Source of the DNA: Trichopria drosophilae
Lineage: Eukaryota; Arthropoda; Insecta; Hymenoptera; Diapriidae
Reading direction: 5' to 3'
Length of the DNA: 64,000 nucleotides
Assembly (NCBI GenBank): GCA_030407085.1
Contig: CM059586.1
Coordinates: 12,666,001 to 12,730,000 of the forward strand
Positions within the stretch are counted from its first letter, which is position 1. Every line of letters starts with the position of its first letter. A program made the position numbers and the translations under genes. A model generated the notes under the pieces. That model searched no databases and was not told the origin of the DNA. It was given only the letters and a program-made list of their open reading frames with translations. Positions 23,700 to 33,635 of this stretch are shown here, one piece after another.

Positions 23700-23702
<3 letters not shown>
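21605..23702. other. AT-rich stretch without a recognised gene
   Basis: It contains a small direct repeat (TGCTTTTTTA x3 at about 21678-21710) and a right-end-like CACCCTATATATA at 22881-22893, but no complete element, coding exon or RNA gene that I can support. Confidence 0.35.

Positions 23703-23751
<49 letters not shown>
23703..23751. repeat. (GA)n microsatellite
   Basis: An uninterrupted GA dinucleotide run of about 24 units ending in GGGG. Confidence 0.95.
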
Positions 23752-23755
<4 letters not shown>

Positions 23756-24509
23756 TCAAAATATATAATAATACGTCCCTGGTAGAAAGTGAATCTAGTT
23801 TCTGGCCATTTTATTTATTTTACATGTTAAAGATATAGGGAAACTGGGCAGTGTAACAAAAAAACTTGACAAATTTCTACCAGGGGTTGATGAAAGCTAA
23901 TAGTCAAAATATTTTCTAGACGGAATCTTTAAAAGCATATTAAAATCGTTAAGGAAATAGCATTTTATCTAACTGCAAAGTCAAGACGATCTAAGAACTG
24001 CAAATAATTTTGGGCACAAATTACTTTTCGACCACAATAGGATGCTTATCTTAATTCCCTAACCTCTGCATCGCTCCAGCATAATAATGACGGACCGATA
24101 TCATGCAATGATAAAATCGTCATATACTCGATCTCTGGATCTGTTCTCAATGTTGAATGAATAAGAACCGTGAATAAAAACCGTAGGAAATCTTGAATTT
24201 GACTGCGAAGCTCTCAAGCGTATATTGCTTCGAAAAATTGCACCAGCACAATAAAACCTGGCGGGAAATCGGGTTTCTCGCCTCTTGGAAAGAATAGGCC
24301 GAAGCTATCTCGAACGGTGGACACGGAGTATAACGGTTTCGCATAATGAGTCATAAACTCGAATGGCCAGGAAGATTCCGCAGGAAAAGTCATCTTTTAT
24401 CTCTTTTTTTTCTTTTCATCAGTTAGACGATGTCGTAAAAGGCTTCCTTTCCTGGTCGATGCGAAAAAGGGACCATGCTGTTTCGCGCCTGCTGTCTAGG
24501 GTGAGTTTC

Positions 24510-24716
24510 TCACTGGTCGAGGAAGAATCCTGTAAAATCCTTATCTACAGAATGGCTCGAGATTACGATCCTACGTCCAATCCAGCAAGGGTCGAATGCA
24601 GCTAGGAATGCCCTGTATGCCAGCTTGGCGAATCGGGATTGGACGGTGGTGCTTTCAGTCGAGGGTGCAGATCCGACTTTCGATTTGTCGGTAAGAGTAA
24701 AATGGCGAACATTCCT
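24510..24716 (-). CDS. Tentative last coding exon of the TAZ-type gene
   Basis: On the minus strand a consensus-like acceptor (TTTAATTTCAG, AG at 24718-24717) precedes 68 sense codons and a TGA at 24512-24510. The exon starts in phase 0, which is the phase left by the TAZ exon at 26269, so a simple splice would add a C-terminal tail (RNVRHFTLTDKSKV ... FTGFFLDQ). The region is more GC-rich than its surroundings, as are the other exons. The tail contains no domain I recognise. Counter-evidence: the plus strand also has an open frame (24363-24605) and a GTAAGAG donor-like site, and a 69-codon frame in this composition can arise by chance. Treat as a candidate. Confidence 0.3.
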   Translation of the reverse strand, partial: RNVRHFTLTDKSKVGSAPSTESTTVQSRFAKLAYRAFLAAFDPCWIGRRIVISSHSVDKDFTGFFLDQ

Positions 24717-24970
24717 CTGAAATTAAATACTTCAGCAAATTTCATCAATTCTATTTCATTAGAAAAGTATTTTGATATTAAAAGAGTATTTCGAAATGCA
24801 TTTTAGTAACTTTTCTATTATTATTTAAAAAGTGATCGAGTGCACGGAACCAAATAAGTCTTGAATTAGGGCTAATAATATTAAGATATAACAAAATGAA
24901 GCGTAGTTTGACTGAAAAGTAAACTTCTTCTAAAGTCTTAAAGCTATATTCTGTCATCTAAATTCGGACA

Positions 24971-25298
24971 AGGGGCAGGGATTCCCGTGATTGCCCTACT
25001 GAAGAGTCTACACGGGATCCTGGGACGAAATGTATATTATTTACAATAGGCACTTGTTTCTACGATAGTCGCTAGAGGGACACAAAACCCATTTATATGT
25101 AAATCAAATTAAATGTAGATATGAATATTCCAAAGTTAAGGTTTTGTCGCGATTATCATACAAAATCCGGCGTTGTTCATCTTTTTACAATCTTCGTGTT
25201 TTCAATCGAAAACCAAAAAATTATGTTAATTTAAAAAAATTTTTTGTTATTATTAGTTAATTGACCCGTAACACCAAGAAATATTATTAATTATTATT
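24971..25298 (+). repeat. Dispersed repeat A (hammerhead-like), copy 1
   Basis: It is nearly identical to 32186-32510 and to the part at 31693-31969: GGGCAGGGATTCCCGTGATT, TACAATAGGCACTTGTTTCT, AGGGACACAAAACCCATTTA, TTAGTTAATTGACCC. It lies in the proposed intron of the TAZ-type gene, directly left of repeat B. Confidence 0.85.
24991..25052 (+). ncRNA. Hammerhead-type I-like motif in repeat A (copy 1)
   Basis: The core box CTGAAGA (24999-25005) is followed by a stem II-like hairpin (GTCT ... GGAC, 25007-25026), then GAAA (25027-25030), a stem III-like hairpin TGTA/TACA, and TAGGCA, which can pair with the TTGCCCTA before the core. The nucleotide at the cleavage-proximal U16.1 position appears to be A, so activity is doubtful. 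It is a structural resemblance only. Confidence 0.3.
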
Positions 25299-25305
25299 TA
25301 ATTGT

Positions 25306-25990
25306 AATAGACTATTCGATGCATATTACATGTTTACAGTATTTTACTAATTACTGTCTGTATCATTATGATCTTATATATATAATATCGTCAAAAATAT
25401 CTTGAAAGTGTCGAAAAGATCTCTGACGGATATCTTTTAGATATCTATAAGACATCTTATAGATTATATCGAAATAGTTATTTTCGTATCAAGGGCGTAA
25501 AAGAACTTATGCGCCCGTATGTGATCACCGCGCCCGAGGGGCTGACGAAGACTACCCCTGGGGGGTAGGGGGTCGAAACGTCGAAATTTGATGAAAAATT
25601 ATAGGGTCATTTTTTGCCGGGGTGACCAAATACAATACTTTTTCAGACAATAGTCATAAACATTTTTAACCAGTTTTTATGGCATTATCGTTGACTTTAG
25701 GAGGAAATTGCATAAAACCTTTTTTGTAGAGAATTTAATGCTCTATCTTTTTTGTTTGAAATATTTTTTCAAAATAAATGCAAAAAACTATGAAGTAACT
25801 TAATTGGGGCTAATGTTTTTTAGTAATGGACGGATGGATCTGCGCCAAAATCTAATCAGATCTAAGTTATGCCAAGACACGTATTTTAAAAAAAATTTAT
25901 GTCATTACGCTTATCCGTTCGCGAGTTATCGCGAGACAAAAAAAACGAGACGTAAGGACGTAAGTTCTAAGACCTAAGGTCTGGGTCGAA
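25306..25990 (+). repeat. Dispersed repeat B, copy 1
   Basis: It shares long collinear stretches with 41172-42023: ATAGACTATTCGATGCATAT, GACGGATATCTTTTAGATAT, GTGATCACCGCGCCCGAGGGG, AATAGTCATAA, TTATGCCAAGACACGTATTT and a terminal GACCTAAGGTCTGGGTCGAA. Non-coding. The TCGAAACGTCGAAATTTGAT block resembles the ends of Penelope-like elements. Confidence 0.85.
25542..25582 (+). ncRNA. Hammerhead-like core in repeat B (copy 1)
   Basis: CTGACGA (25542-25548) matches the CUGANGA box. GACTACCCC pairs with GGGGTA...GTC as a long stem II with a GGG bulge. GAAACGTC (25575-25582) supplies GAAA and a cleavage-type GTC with a minimal helix III, as seen in Penelope-derived hammerheads that work as dimers. 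No stem I partner is obvious. Confidence 0.35.
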
Positions 25991-26268
25991 GTAATATATC
26001 GTATAAAGGATTGAAAATACGGAAAGTAAGGAAAGTGAAACATTGAAGTATAGAAATAACAACAAACTTTAGTTATTATATTACATATTATAATTTATTA
26101 TTATAAAATGTCTGTAAAAAATGTATTAAAAATATCTTTAACACCATGATGGACTTAAATTGAACCTTCTAGATTTTTTTACAAATATGACTCACAATGA
26201 AAATAATTTAAAATCCGTTTTAGACATCAATGATCATTTACAAAATAATATACATTTTTGCTACTTAC

Positions 26269-26609
26269 AAGGTTGAAACTCCCAAACACGTTCTGGACCA
26301 TCTGCTGTAATTGACGCTTTACAGCAGCACAGAATGACACCATGCACTGGGTGTCCCGGCACTCTTCTGCGTGCTTTACGAGCAACGCTGTTATATGCAT
26401 GCAGGTTTGGCATGGAGAATGATGATCCTCCCAACAGGCGCGCAGATGGCGTGTCGCGTCCTTCAGCTGCCAACAATTTGGCAGCATTCATGAGCACACC
26501 CTGCGGCATGCGACAATGTAGCAACGAGATCGGGATGTGGTGCATTACGCTGGCTGCTACCGAGGCACATATCAATGTAGCGCCGAAGACGCATTTGAAA
26601 TACCGATTC
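26269..26609 (-). pseudogene. TAZ2-type zinc finger exon (CBP/p300 class), frameshifted
   Basis: A minus-strand exon is bounded by CTCATCGCAG (acceptor) and GTAAGT (donor, 26268-26263). The phase-0 frame from the upstream exon reads ESVFQMRLRRYIDMCLG and then HAAGCAHEC, where it must change frame. The next frame (ATG-numbered from 26487) gives LPNCWQLKD, RHLRACWEDHHSPCQTC and KHAEECRDTQCMVSFC. These match the three HCCC zinc sites of TAZ2 domains: the second is H-x3-C-x7-C-x2-C and the third is H-x3-C-x4-C-x4-C, exactly the spacings of CBP/p300 TAZ2. TAZ2 domains bind transcription-factor activation segments in the nucleus. A frameshift inside the first zinc site, plus a TGA near the expected cysteine, breaks the frame; a sequencing error is possible. 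The cassette lacks the acetyltransferase and ZZ parts of CBP, so it is a stand-alone TAZ gene or a gene fragment. Confidence 0.75.
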
Positions 26610-26765
26610 CTGCGATGAGAACAATTGATTTTATTTCAAAACCTCAAAATACACTATTAAAATGTTAACATCATGTTAAAAATATCACTAACAAAAAAGA
26701 AAGCATCCAATTCTCTGTGGTTTACATGCGTACATGAGCCAAAGGGCGCATGGTCGAAGCTTCTA

Positions 26766-27627
26766 CACGGAAAAAAAAATGTTTATAGATTCTGCCCAAA
26801 ACTCAAGTAAAATTTTCCTAAGAAATTCAATAACCAACATTATGTGAAATTTATATTGTTACTTCGGCAATATTTGCTTGGTAATGTCGAGAGAATGTAC
26901 CTAATAACTCGTATACGACTTTTCTGCAAATTCTACTTAGTAACTTCGGCAAAAATTGCCGAGTCTCAACTCTCACTGATCAGCTGTGCTGTCTACGCGC
27001 TCCCAGAACTTTCCTGGTGCTCGTAGCGCCATTCCGCGGCGAGACCCAACATCACCTTTCCACTCAGTCGCTACAGTAGAATGGAATTTATATTTGTTAT
27101 GTTTGTGTAAACGCACTCGTTAAAATGACCGGGGAACAAAGTTCCGAAAATCAACACACCGAAAGGCCAACATTTCGATGTAGCATGGCTCTAGCGTGAT
27201 TTTCTTCACTTTGTCTTTGAAAATTTGGCAAAAAGAAAGCAAATTAAAATACCTTGGACTCACGCAATATCGAAATTTTATCCGTTATGGGTTTTGATTT
27301 TCGGAACTTTGTTCCCCGGCCGTTAAAATTCCTTATGTTTACGCTTAGTTAGAACCAATTAGGACGCTGTATAAGAAATCTCGACCGTAAACAAGTGTTC
27401 TGTTTCTATTGTAAGCGTAAAGGAAGAAACTACTCCGTCAAAATGACCCCTAATTTACCGACGTCGCGGGTACAGTGGCGCGGCGCTAAAGTTGCAGTCC
27501 ACGAAAATCTACATAGACTGGCTAAGCATAATGCTTAGAAAAAACTCGGCAAATATTGCCGAAGTTCAGACTCGGCAGATTCTACTTAAGCGACTTCGGC
27601 AGAATCTACAAAAGATTTTTTTCCGTG
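26766..27627. mobile_element. 862-bp TA-flanked element with CACGGAAAAAAA ends
   Basis: CACGGAAAAAAAAATG at the left and ATTTTTTTCCGTG at the right are inverted, each next to TA (26764-26765, 27628-27629). Near both ends CTCGGCAA / TTGCCGA and GCAGATTCTAC motifs recur in inverted order. It lies in the intron between the start exon and the TAZ exon and is itself interrupted by a 194-bp element. Confidence 0.7.
27127..27320. mobile_element. Nested 194-bp MITE with perfect 9-bp target duplication
   Basis: CGTTAAAAT occurs at 27118-27126 and 27321-27329, directly bordering inverted ends ACCGGGGAACAAAGTTCCGA ... TCGGAACTTTGTTCCCCGGC. A 9-bp duplication fits Mutator-like (or 8-bp hAT-like) mobilisation and differs from the TA and TTAA classes elsewhere. 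Confidence 0.75.
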
Positions 27628-27638
27628 TACTTTCTCAA

Positions 27639-27965
27639 TTTCGCACCCGTCTTTTACTTTTCCGGCTATAGGAAGGCACATATTTTTACGTACAGGTTTG
27701 ACAAAATATATCGTGTACATCGAGGGAAAAAATGAAGGAATCGGAGACACACCGACATTTCAGCCAACGGGATCAGGATTCCCGTCCCTCCCCCTCATTT
27801 TGCTCGGCGCGACGGTCTCCATTCCCATTATTTGAACCGTAGATAGAGAATCGTCTCCGATTCCTTCATTCTTGCCCGTGTTACACATGATATTTTATGT
27901 CAAACCTGTACATACTAAAAAATGTACCTTTCTAACGCCGGTAAACTACAATGCGGGCGCAAAAT
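27639..27965. mobile_element. 327-bp inverted-repeat MITE
   Basis: The arms carry TTTCGCACCCG / CGGGCGCAAAA at the ends, then CGTACAGGTTTGAC / GTCAAACCTGTACAT and GAAGGAATCGGAGAC / GTCTCCGATTCCTTC flanking a GC-rich loop. The target duplication is unclear. Non-coding. Confidence 0.65.
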
Positions 27966-28211
27966 CGTGCAAAACAAGAACCAGGCGGGAAAAAGGCGAG
28001 AAGCGTGCTGAACGCGTTTCATGTCCCACGATTTCGAAAAAAAATTATTATTACATATCCACGCTATATCAGTTTAAATCAATTTTGTACATATCGTGTT
28101 CTCCATTTGTAGAAGTAACTATTTAGAAATATTGTTATGTAGCGAATGGTGTTTATTATTGGAACATGATGTAGCATGTTCTTAATTTGTTAGTATGTAT
28201 ATTACACTCAC

Positions 28212-28292
28212 CTCGTCATTCTTGGTCACCGATAATCCGTCTAGTGACAAAAGAATGTGATTTAAATCCATTGTTTCTTGAATTTATTGATC
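28212..28292 (-). CDS. Start-codon exon of the TAZ-type gene
   Basis: On the minus strand, acceptor GATGATTTCAG is followed by 21 untranslated bases and ATG (28271-28269) in a good context (AAACAATGG). Twenty codons follow (MDLNHILLSLDGLSVTKNDE), ending exactly at GAG before a textbook donor GTGAGT. The exon leaves phase 0. The next minus-strand exon with an acceptor, 26609, continues in phase 0 with the frame that carries the TAZ-type residues. The peptide has mixed hydrophobic and acidic residues and no signal-peptide pattern, consistent with a nuclear protein. The 1.6-kb intron between the two is almost entirely mobile elements. The linkage rests on splice signals and phase, not on transcript evidence. 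Confidence 0.55.
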
Positions 28293-28299
28293 CTGAAAT

Positions 28300-28868
28300 C
28301 ATCAAAACATAAACTGAATATTATTATTAATATTCATATAATTTTGTACGCCTTAAATAATTATGTATTAACATTTTATGTGTAATATGTTTAAACAAAT
28401 AAAAAGTGAATTTTTGGACTGTGTGGAAATTGTAAATCACTTTCTTCACGAGCTGACTTCATTGATTGCTATTTGTCGAACAATAATCCAGACATTTTTA
28501 TTACTCGCATTTGATTGATTTTTTATGAAAAATAATGAATTATTTATAAGAAATTGAGAATGTTTCATGTGAACTGCAGTATTCCCTTAGTTTCAAATTA
28601 GATTTCGAAGTAAGGAAGTTGTTTATTATTTACTTCCAAAAAGTTAAACTTGATATAAAAACTATTGTACTCGATCATCGGCGCGGTGAAAGCCCATAAT
28701 CAATACCGTTACAATGAAAAAAATATTAATATCATTGGAATATTGAGAAAATCATTTTAATATTAAAGCGATATCTTAAAGATGATTGTAGATAATGGAT
28801 GAAGTAAGGTAGTATAAGTATAAATGATTCTCCATGACATGTCAAACCGAAAAGTATTGGGCTCGCGT
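28300..28868. other. Intronic/intergenic AT-rich stretch
   Basis: No coding signal or complete repeat seen. It would be intronic if the 5' exon at 32965-33056 belongs to the TAZ-type gene. Confidence 0.3.
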
Positions 28869-28872
28869 TTAA

Positions 28873-30106
28873 GGTGGTTCCCTTGGTAAGACGGAGCAAG
28901 GAACATGGCGGGAGAGAGATAGGTTATGAATACATTTCGAGCACAGCAAAATGTGGCAATGTATTATTATTTTTTATTATATTATGTTTATTTTATGATG
29001 TAGGCTTATACCCACAAATTGCATTAGATGTTAAGGTGATTCGAGCGAATATCGAAAAACGACAGAATTGCGTAATTTTTTTTATGTTATAATTAATAAC
29101 TTGCATCATCATTTTGCGAAGTTTTAGACCAGGTTACCGAAGAAAAAAGCAAGAAAAAAATGTTGAAATCTCGATATTTAACATAGATGTGTAAGGTTAT
29201 GCACCGCAAAACAATGTTTTCTTAAATGTAGCTAGTGTTGGCGTGGTCCTCGCTCGCTTCACTCGGAAACTTCGACCCAGTGGAGTCTCGGCTATTCCTT
29301 AATACTCGTTCGTTTACTAACAGCTTTCAATTATATTATAAAATTATATCGATATTTGTCTAATCGATATGGTCCAATCATATTTAGGTCCAAGTGACTT
29401 CGATAGACATGTTAAAACAATATAGTGTTTCTTATATGTATAAAAATTGAAAATGATTTACAACTATGACCTATGGCCTGAGTCGACGTAAAATTGAAAA
29501 TGAGTTTTAATGTTTTTCGTCTTTCGATCAGCTTGATTAAGTAACTTTTTACGAATTTGGTCCGCCATATTGGATCCGCCATCTTGAATTTTGAAAATTG
29601 GAGTTCGGATTCGTGATCATCGACCCCAAGAACCCTCGAGTAACAGATTTAAGCTGTTTTATGTGCAAAGAAAAATGTATGCTTCGTAGGGCCTATCTAT
29701 AATATTTTTTTTTTGAGGTAAATTCAATAAAATGAAAATTTCAATGTACTATATCTCAGCGAAAAAAAGAGATATTTAATCAAACTCAACGGCATTTGAA
29801 AGAGCAAGGGTTATACTTTAAGACGGTGTTTTTAGTATTTTGAGTAAAAGAACAAATTCGATGCTACATAACCTCAAATATAGGCAAAAAACGCTGTTTT
29901 TCCACTTTTAGGTTAGGATAGCTCGGAAACCAGAGCCAATTCGGAAATTTAGACCTCGCATTCGGATTCAGCGCATCGAAAACCTTCGGAAAAGTATATA
30001 CTGGTTTCTGGGTCAGAGGGTCGAGCTGATTTTGTCGGCCTGTGTTATCTACATACCAAATTTCAAGCATGTGCCGTGAATCGACGTCTTGCTCGATGGA
30101 ACCACC
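28873..30106. mobile_element. 1.23-kb TTAA-flanked element
   Basis: TTAA at 28869-28872 and 30107-30110; inverted ends GGTGGTTCC ... GGAACCACC with imperfect continuation (right complement GGTGGTTCCATCGAGC). The interior is composite. It includes the 29230-29455 segment duplicated at 40868-41088 and one ATGGCGG-repeat unit at 29555-29630. Confidence 0.7.
29230..29455. repeat. Dispersed repeat C, copy 1
   Basis: CTAGTGTTGGCGTGGT, GAAACTTCGACCCAGTGGAG, TATTCCTTAATACTCGTT and CAATCATATTTAGGTCCAAG recur in order at 40868-41088. Confidence 0.8.
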
Positions 30107-30399
30107 TTAAGTTATTTAAAAGAGCGAGGGCTCAATGAGCAACTTTAAAAATGATATTTACATGTATGTCAATTTTACATTAATTTCTCCAAACACGGCG
30201 TCTAATATGACAAATTTGCGGTTTCGCCTTTCTAATCGTTTTAATTGAGCTTATCCCATCGCTAAAGACGATATCTAAATAACTTAAAACTGTTTAGAAA
30301 TGAACAGAATCTTAAAACGAACCTTTAAGAAAAGATGTTAGTATCTTAAAATACTCGTCGTACGTGGTAAAGAAAGTGACAGTCGAAATTGTTTATTAA

Positions 30400-31159
30400 G
30401 GGTGTTCTTTCAAAAAGTCGAAAGTCACATTTGACTGTAGCGACACCTACAACTTTTAAGTGCACTGATTGGAATGACATCTGCCGACGATATTACGAAG
30501 TTCGACTTTCGTCCTTCCGTCAGTATCGTATCAAAAATTTTCTCGAGGGGTTCTAGCGGGGCACCAAAATTTTGTTTGCATTTGTATGTATACACATGCA
30601 TAGGAGCGACGATATTCATACACGAGTGAAACGGGCCCCGCTAAGCACCCGTAAAAACATACGGTACTGCTATACGCCCGAAGCGACACACCTCGTAGAG
30701 TCGCGGAACTATTTCCTGTCATTTCACCTTGTGTCCGACATTACCCGCTTCGTATTGTAGATGCAAAAATACGGCTTCAATTCGAAATAAAACGACATGA
30801 AATTATTTCGAATAGAAGCCGGCTGATGTCAAGAATGGACGTATTTTCCCCTTTTTTTGCAAAAATGTTGCGGATAATGAGTAATTAATCGTTTTTGTGG
30901 TGCTCACTAACATACGTAAAGCCTGTGTACGTGTGCCTTCAAAAAGGGTTGTCGGAAATCATTTTTTTACATGCTTAAACAAATTTGTTTGACAAAACGG
31001 GCGAAATACGTCCATTCTTGGATGAAAAGGGCTCATGCAAAATACGTTTCCAGCACGATTCCATAAAACTTGAAGGCGTATTTTGCATTCTACGATTACT
31101 TCCGGTCTAGAAGTTCCAAAGCCGCCACCGTGGCGTTCCGGTGCTCTGAGAGAACACCC
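30400..31159. mobile_element. 760-bp TTAA-flanked MITE with nested hairpins
   Basis: TTAA at 30396-30399 and 31160-31163; ends GGGTGTTCT ... AGAACACCC are exact inverted copies. Inside are smaller inverted repeats: GGCTTCAATTCGAAATAA / TTATTTCGAATAGAAGCC (about 30773-30820) and CAAGAATGGACGTATTT / AAATACGTCCATTCTTG (about 30831-31020). Confidence 0.75.
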
Positions 31160-31692
31160 TTAAGTTTTTAAAAATTGACGCATCATTCTTACATTTACAA
31201 GATAAATCAAACAAATGTTAAAGTTAAAAACAACAAGAAATGAGAATCGACAGTTGTATGTCGTAATTACCAATTGGGAACTCGATATAATATCTCCATA
31301 CAAATCAAGTATTAATCAAGTATTATTATTAACCTCATATAGGAATATGTGATTGTAACACAATCTGGGTACTTTAGTAAATAAATACAGTAGAACCTCA
31401 CACTAGTGGCACTGTCGGGACCAGCGGTTTTTTGTTTTTCTCACACTAGTGAGATGCGGAGGGGTGGAATGTTTACCCCCTCTCTAGGGACGTATCGTAT
31501 TTGCGAGCGCGTGCGCATCGGCAGATGTGCAAACATGTGCATACATATGTCTACACACTTTCATAACGTTCATAACCAAAAATACTTGTATTTTTCTCGC
31601 TTTCTCAAAAGAGGTTATGCCAATTTTAAAATAATATGGAGAACAAGGAGAATGTTAACGGTTAAAGGATAAGACTTGTTAATAATAAATGA

Positions 31693-32533
31693 ATCCTGGG
31701 ACGAAATGTATATTATTTACAATAGGCACTTGTTTCTACGATAGTCGGTAGAGGGACACAAAACCCATTTATATGTAAATCAATTTAAATACAGATATGA
31801 ATATTCCAAAGTTAAGGTTTTGTAGCGATTATCATACAAAATCCGGCGAAGTTCATCTTTTTACCATTTTCGTGTTTTCCATCGAAAACCAAAAAATTAT
31901 TTTATTTTTATATTATTAGTTAATTGACCCTTAATACCGAGAAATACTATTAATTATACTTAATTTTAAATTACGACGGTCGAGAAGAAACCTTTTCGTT
32001 GCTAGTTGCAACAATTATTTTGATTTTATCATTGGATACCAAATATATATACGTACTGGATAACGATATTCCGTTACCGAATAATAGTCGTATATATATA
32101 TATCTATACAATAATCCTATCACTTCCTCCTCTGATAGTTTTATTTAAAAATTGCACACTAAATGAAGAAAACATATGTACATCTAGGGCAGGGATTCCC
32201 GTGATTGCCCTACTGAAGAGTCTACACGGGATCCTGGGACGAAATGTATATTATTTACAATAGGCACTTGTTTCTACGATAGTCGCTAGAGGGACACAAA
32301 ACCCATTTATATGTAAATCAATTTAAATACAGATATGAATATTCCAAAGTTAAGGTTTTGTCGCGATTATCATACAAAATCCGGCGAAGTTCATCTTTTT
32401 ACCATTTTTGTGTTTTCCATCGAAAACCAAAAAATTATTTTATTTTTATATTATTAGTTAATTGACCCTTAATACCGAGAAATACTATTAATTATACTTA
32501 ATTTTAAATAAATGAGTTGATCCACATAACACT
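31693..32533 (+). mobile_element. Tandem pair of repeat A units (retrozyme-like arrangement)
   Basis: Unit 1 (31693-31969, 5'-truncated inside the hammerhead-like motif) and unit 2 (from 32186) are direct repeats 538 bp apart, separated by a 216-bp non-repeated spacer. The right end reads GTTGATCCACATAACA, resembling the 3' end (GTCGATCCACGTAACA) of the solo LTR at 21103-21589. LTR-spacer-LTR units with hammerhead motifs in each repeat are the architecture of retrozymes; here it is a resemblance and not a demonstrated element. Confidence 0.45.
32205..32266 (+). ncRNA. Hammerhead-type I-like motif in repeat A (copy 3)
   Basis: Same core as at 24991-25052: CTGAAGA (32213-32219), stem II-like hairpin, GAAA (32241-32244), TGTA/TACA hairpin, TAGGCA. 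Identical over the whole motif, which argues for recent spread of the family. Confidence 0.3.
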
Positions 32534-32964
32534 TCTATTTAACCTCTTTTGCCAGTAATTTTACATTTGTGTCCGCATTTAGGTTCTTAAGCGTAGAATT
32601 ACTTTCACATGATATTCCAAGCCACCGATACTAAATTAATTACAATACATAATACACAAATCGTAATGTGTCACAGCTTGAATATGTAAATACATACGTA
32701 ATACCCATATGTATACTTACAGCTTTTCAAGTATGTTTGTGTACATACATACACATGCATAAGAAAGTGGCAGAGTGGGGGTACGAGGGGAAGTTGATGT
32801 TTCACTAGTGATAGAGACAAATGTTCACTAGTGCGAGAATTTCACTAGTGTGAGTTTCACTAGTGTGAGGTTCCACTGTATTAGCAAATTGAACTACATT
32901 AGGATGACATACGTACATAGGGAATATTGCTTTTAAAATTATTAATTACAAAATGTTTACTTAC

Positions 32965-33056
32965 GATTGTTTCACGGCGGATTTGCTATATACGGCTGCT
33001 ATTCACTTCGTCGGACAGTCTCCTGGAACTTCTCACTGTCACAAGCTAGCAACACT
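32965..33056 (-). promoter_or_regulatory. Candidate transcription start and 5'-untranslated exon (TAZ-type gene)
   Basis: On the minus strand an arthropod initiator-like ATTCAGTG (A+1 at about 33056) is followed by about 92 GC-richer bases without any ATG, then ATC-GTAAGT, a near-consensus donor (32964-32959). A weak TATA-like GTATACAA lies roughly 20 bp upstream of the start. This fits a non-coding first exon splicing to the acceptor at 28293 of the start-codon exon. The link is inference; other minus-strand genes are not seen between. Confidence 0.35.
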
Positions 33057-33139
33057 GAATGTAATATCGGGTTGTATACACTGATACTGAATACTCAAAA
33101 GCTTCAGACGAACTAAAAGCAAACTGAATGTTCATTTAA

Positions 33140-33213
33140 CCCTCCTATGCACAAGGACAAGTCCAAACTATATTGTTTACATATTGGAAAAAAAAAACTC
33201 GTGCTCAGGAGGG
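33140..33213. mobile_element. 74-bp TTAA-flanked MITE
   Basis: TTAA at 33136-33139 and 33214-33217; ends CCCTCCTATGCAC ... GTGCTCAGGAGGG. A minimal piggyBac-type MITE. Confidence 0.7.
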
Positions 33214-33635
33214 TTAATACCTTGTGTGTGATTGGCTAATTCGCCTGAAGTCCATCCTCCAAGCTAAGGAGAATGCTAAGAAGTCACCGGGGTTCAGAGA
33301 GAGGGAGATAAGGCTTTAGCAGGTACTTTGTTTACGAAACGGTAACAGATGGAACGGATTAACATTCCACAGGAGAAATTGTTTTGGAAAATCCATATTT
33401 GTTTCGTGAAAATAATTACTTTTTGATTGATTTCTTATCAATACGAGTAAGATAATAATAGTATTTTATTCTGCAGATATCCGGGTTGTTTGTTTTTACT
33501 AATGAAGAACTCTTACTTACTCCAGAATTATTTTTTTAGCCTACTATTCGAAATTCATTTAATTTCCGTATAACCAAGCTATTTTTAATATTTATTTTTA
33601 AAATTAATTTAAAAATACAAATTGATGGTAATAAA

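Noticed and set aside
26470..26510. Programmed ribosomal frameshift in the TAZ exon
   Set aside because: No slippery heptamer or stop-codon context typical of programmed shifts is visible; mutation or sequence error is simpler.
26334..26618. Plus-strand 94-aa frame and minus-strand 104-aa frame across the TAZ exon
   Set aside because: Shadow frames; only the pair of frames that carry the zinc-ligand spacing matches a known domain.
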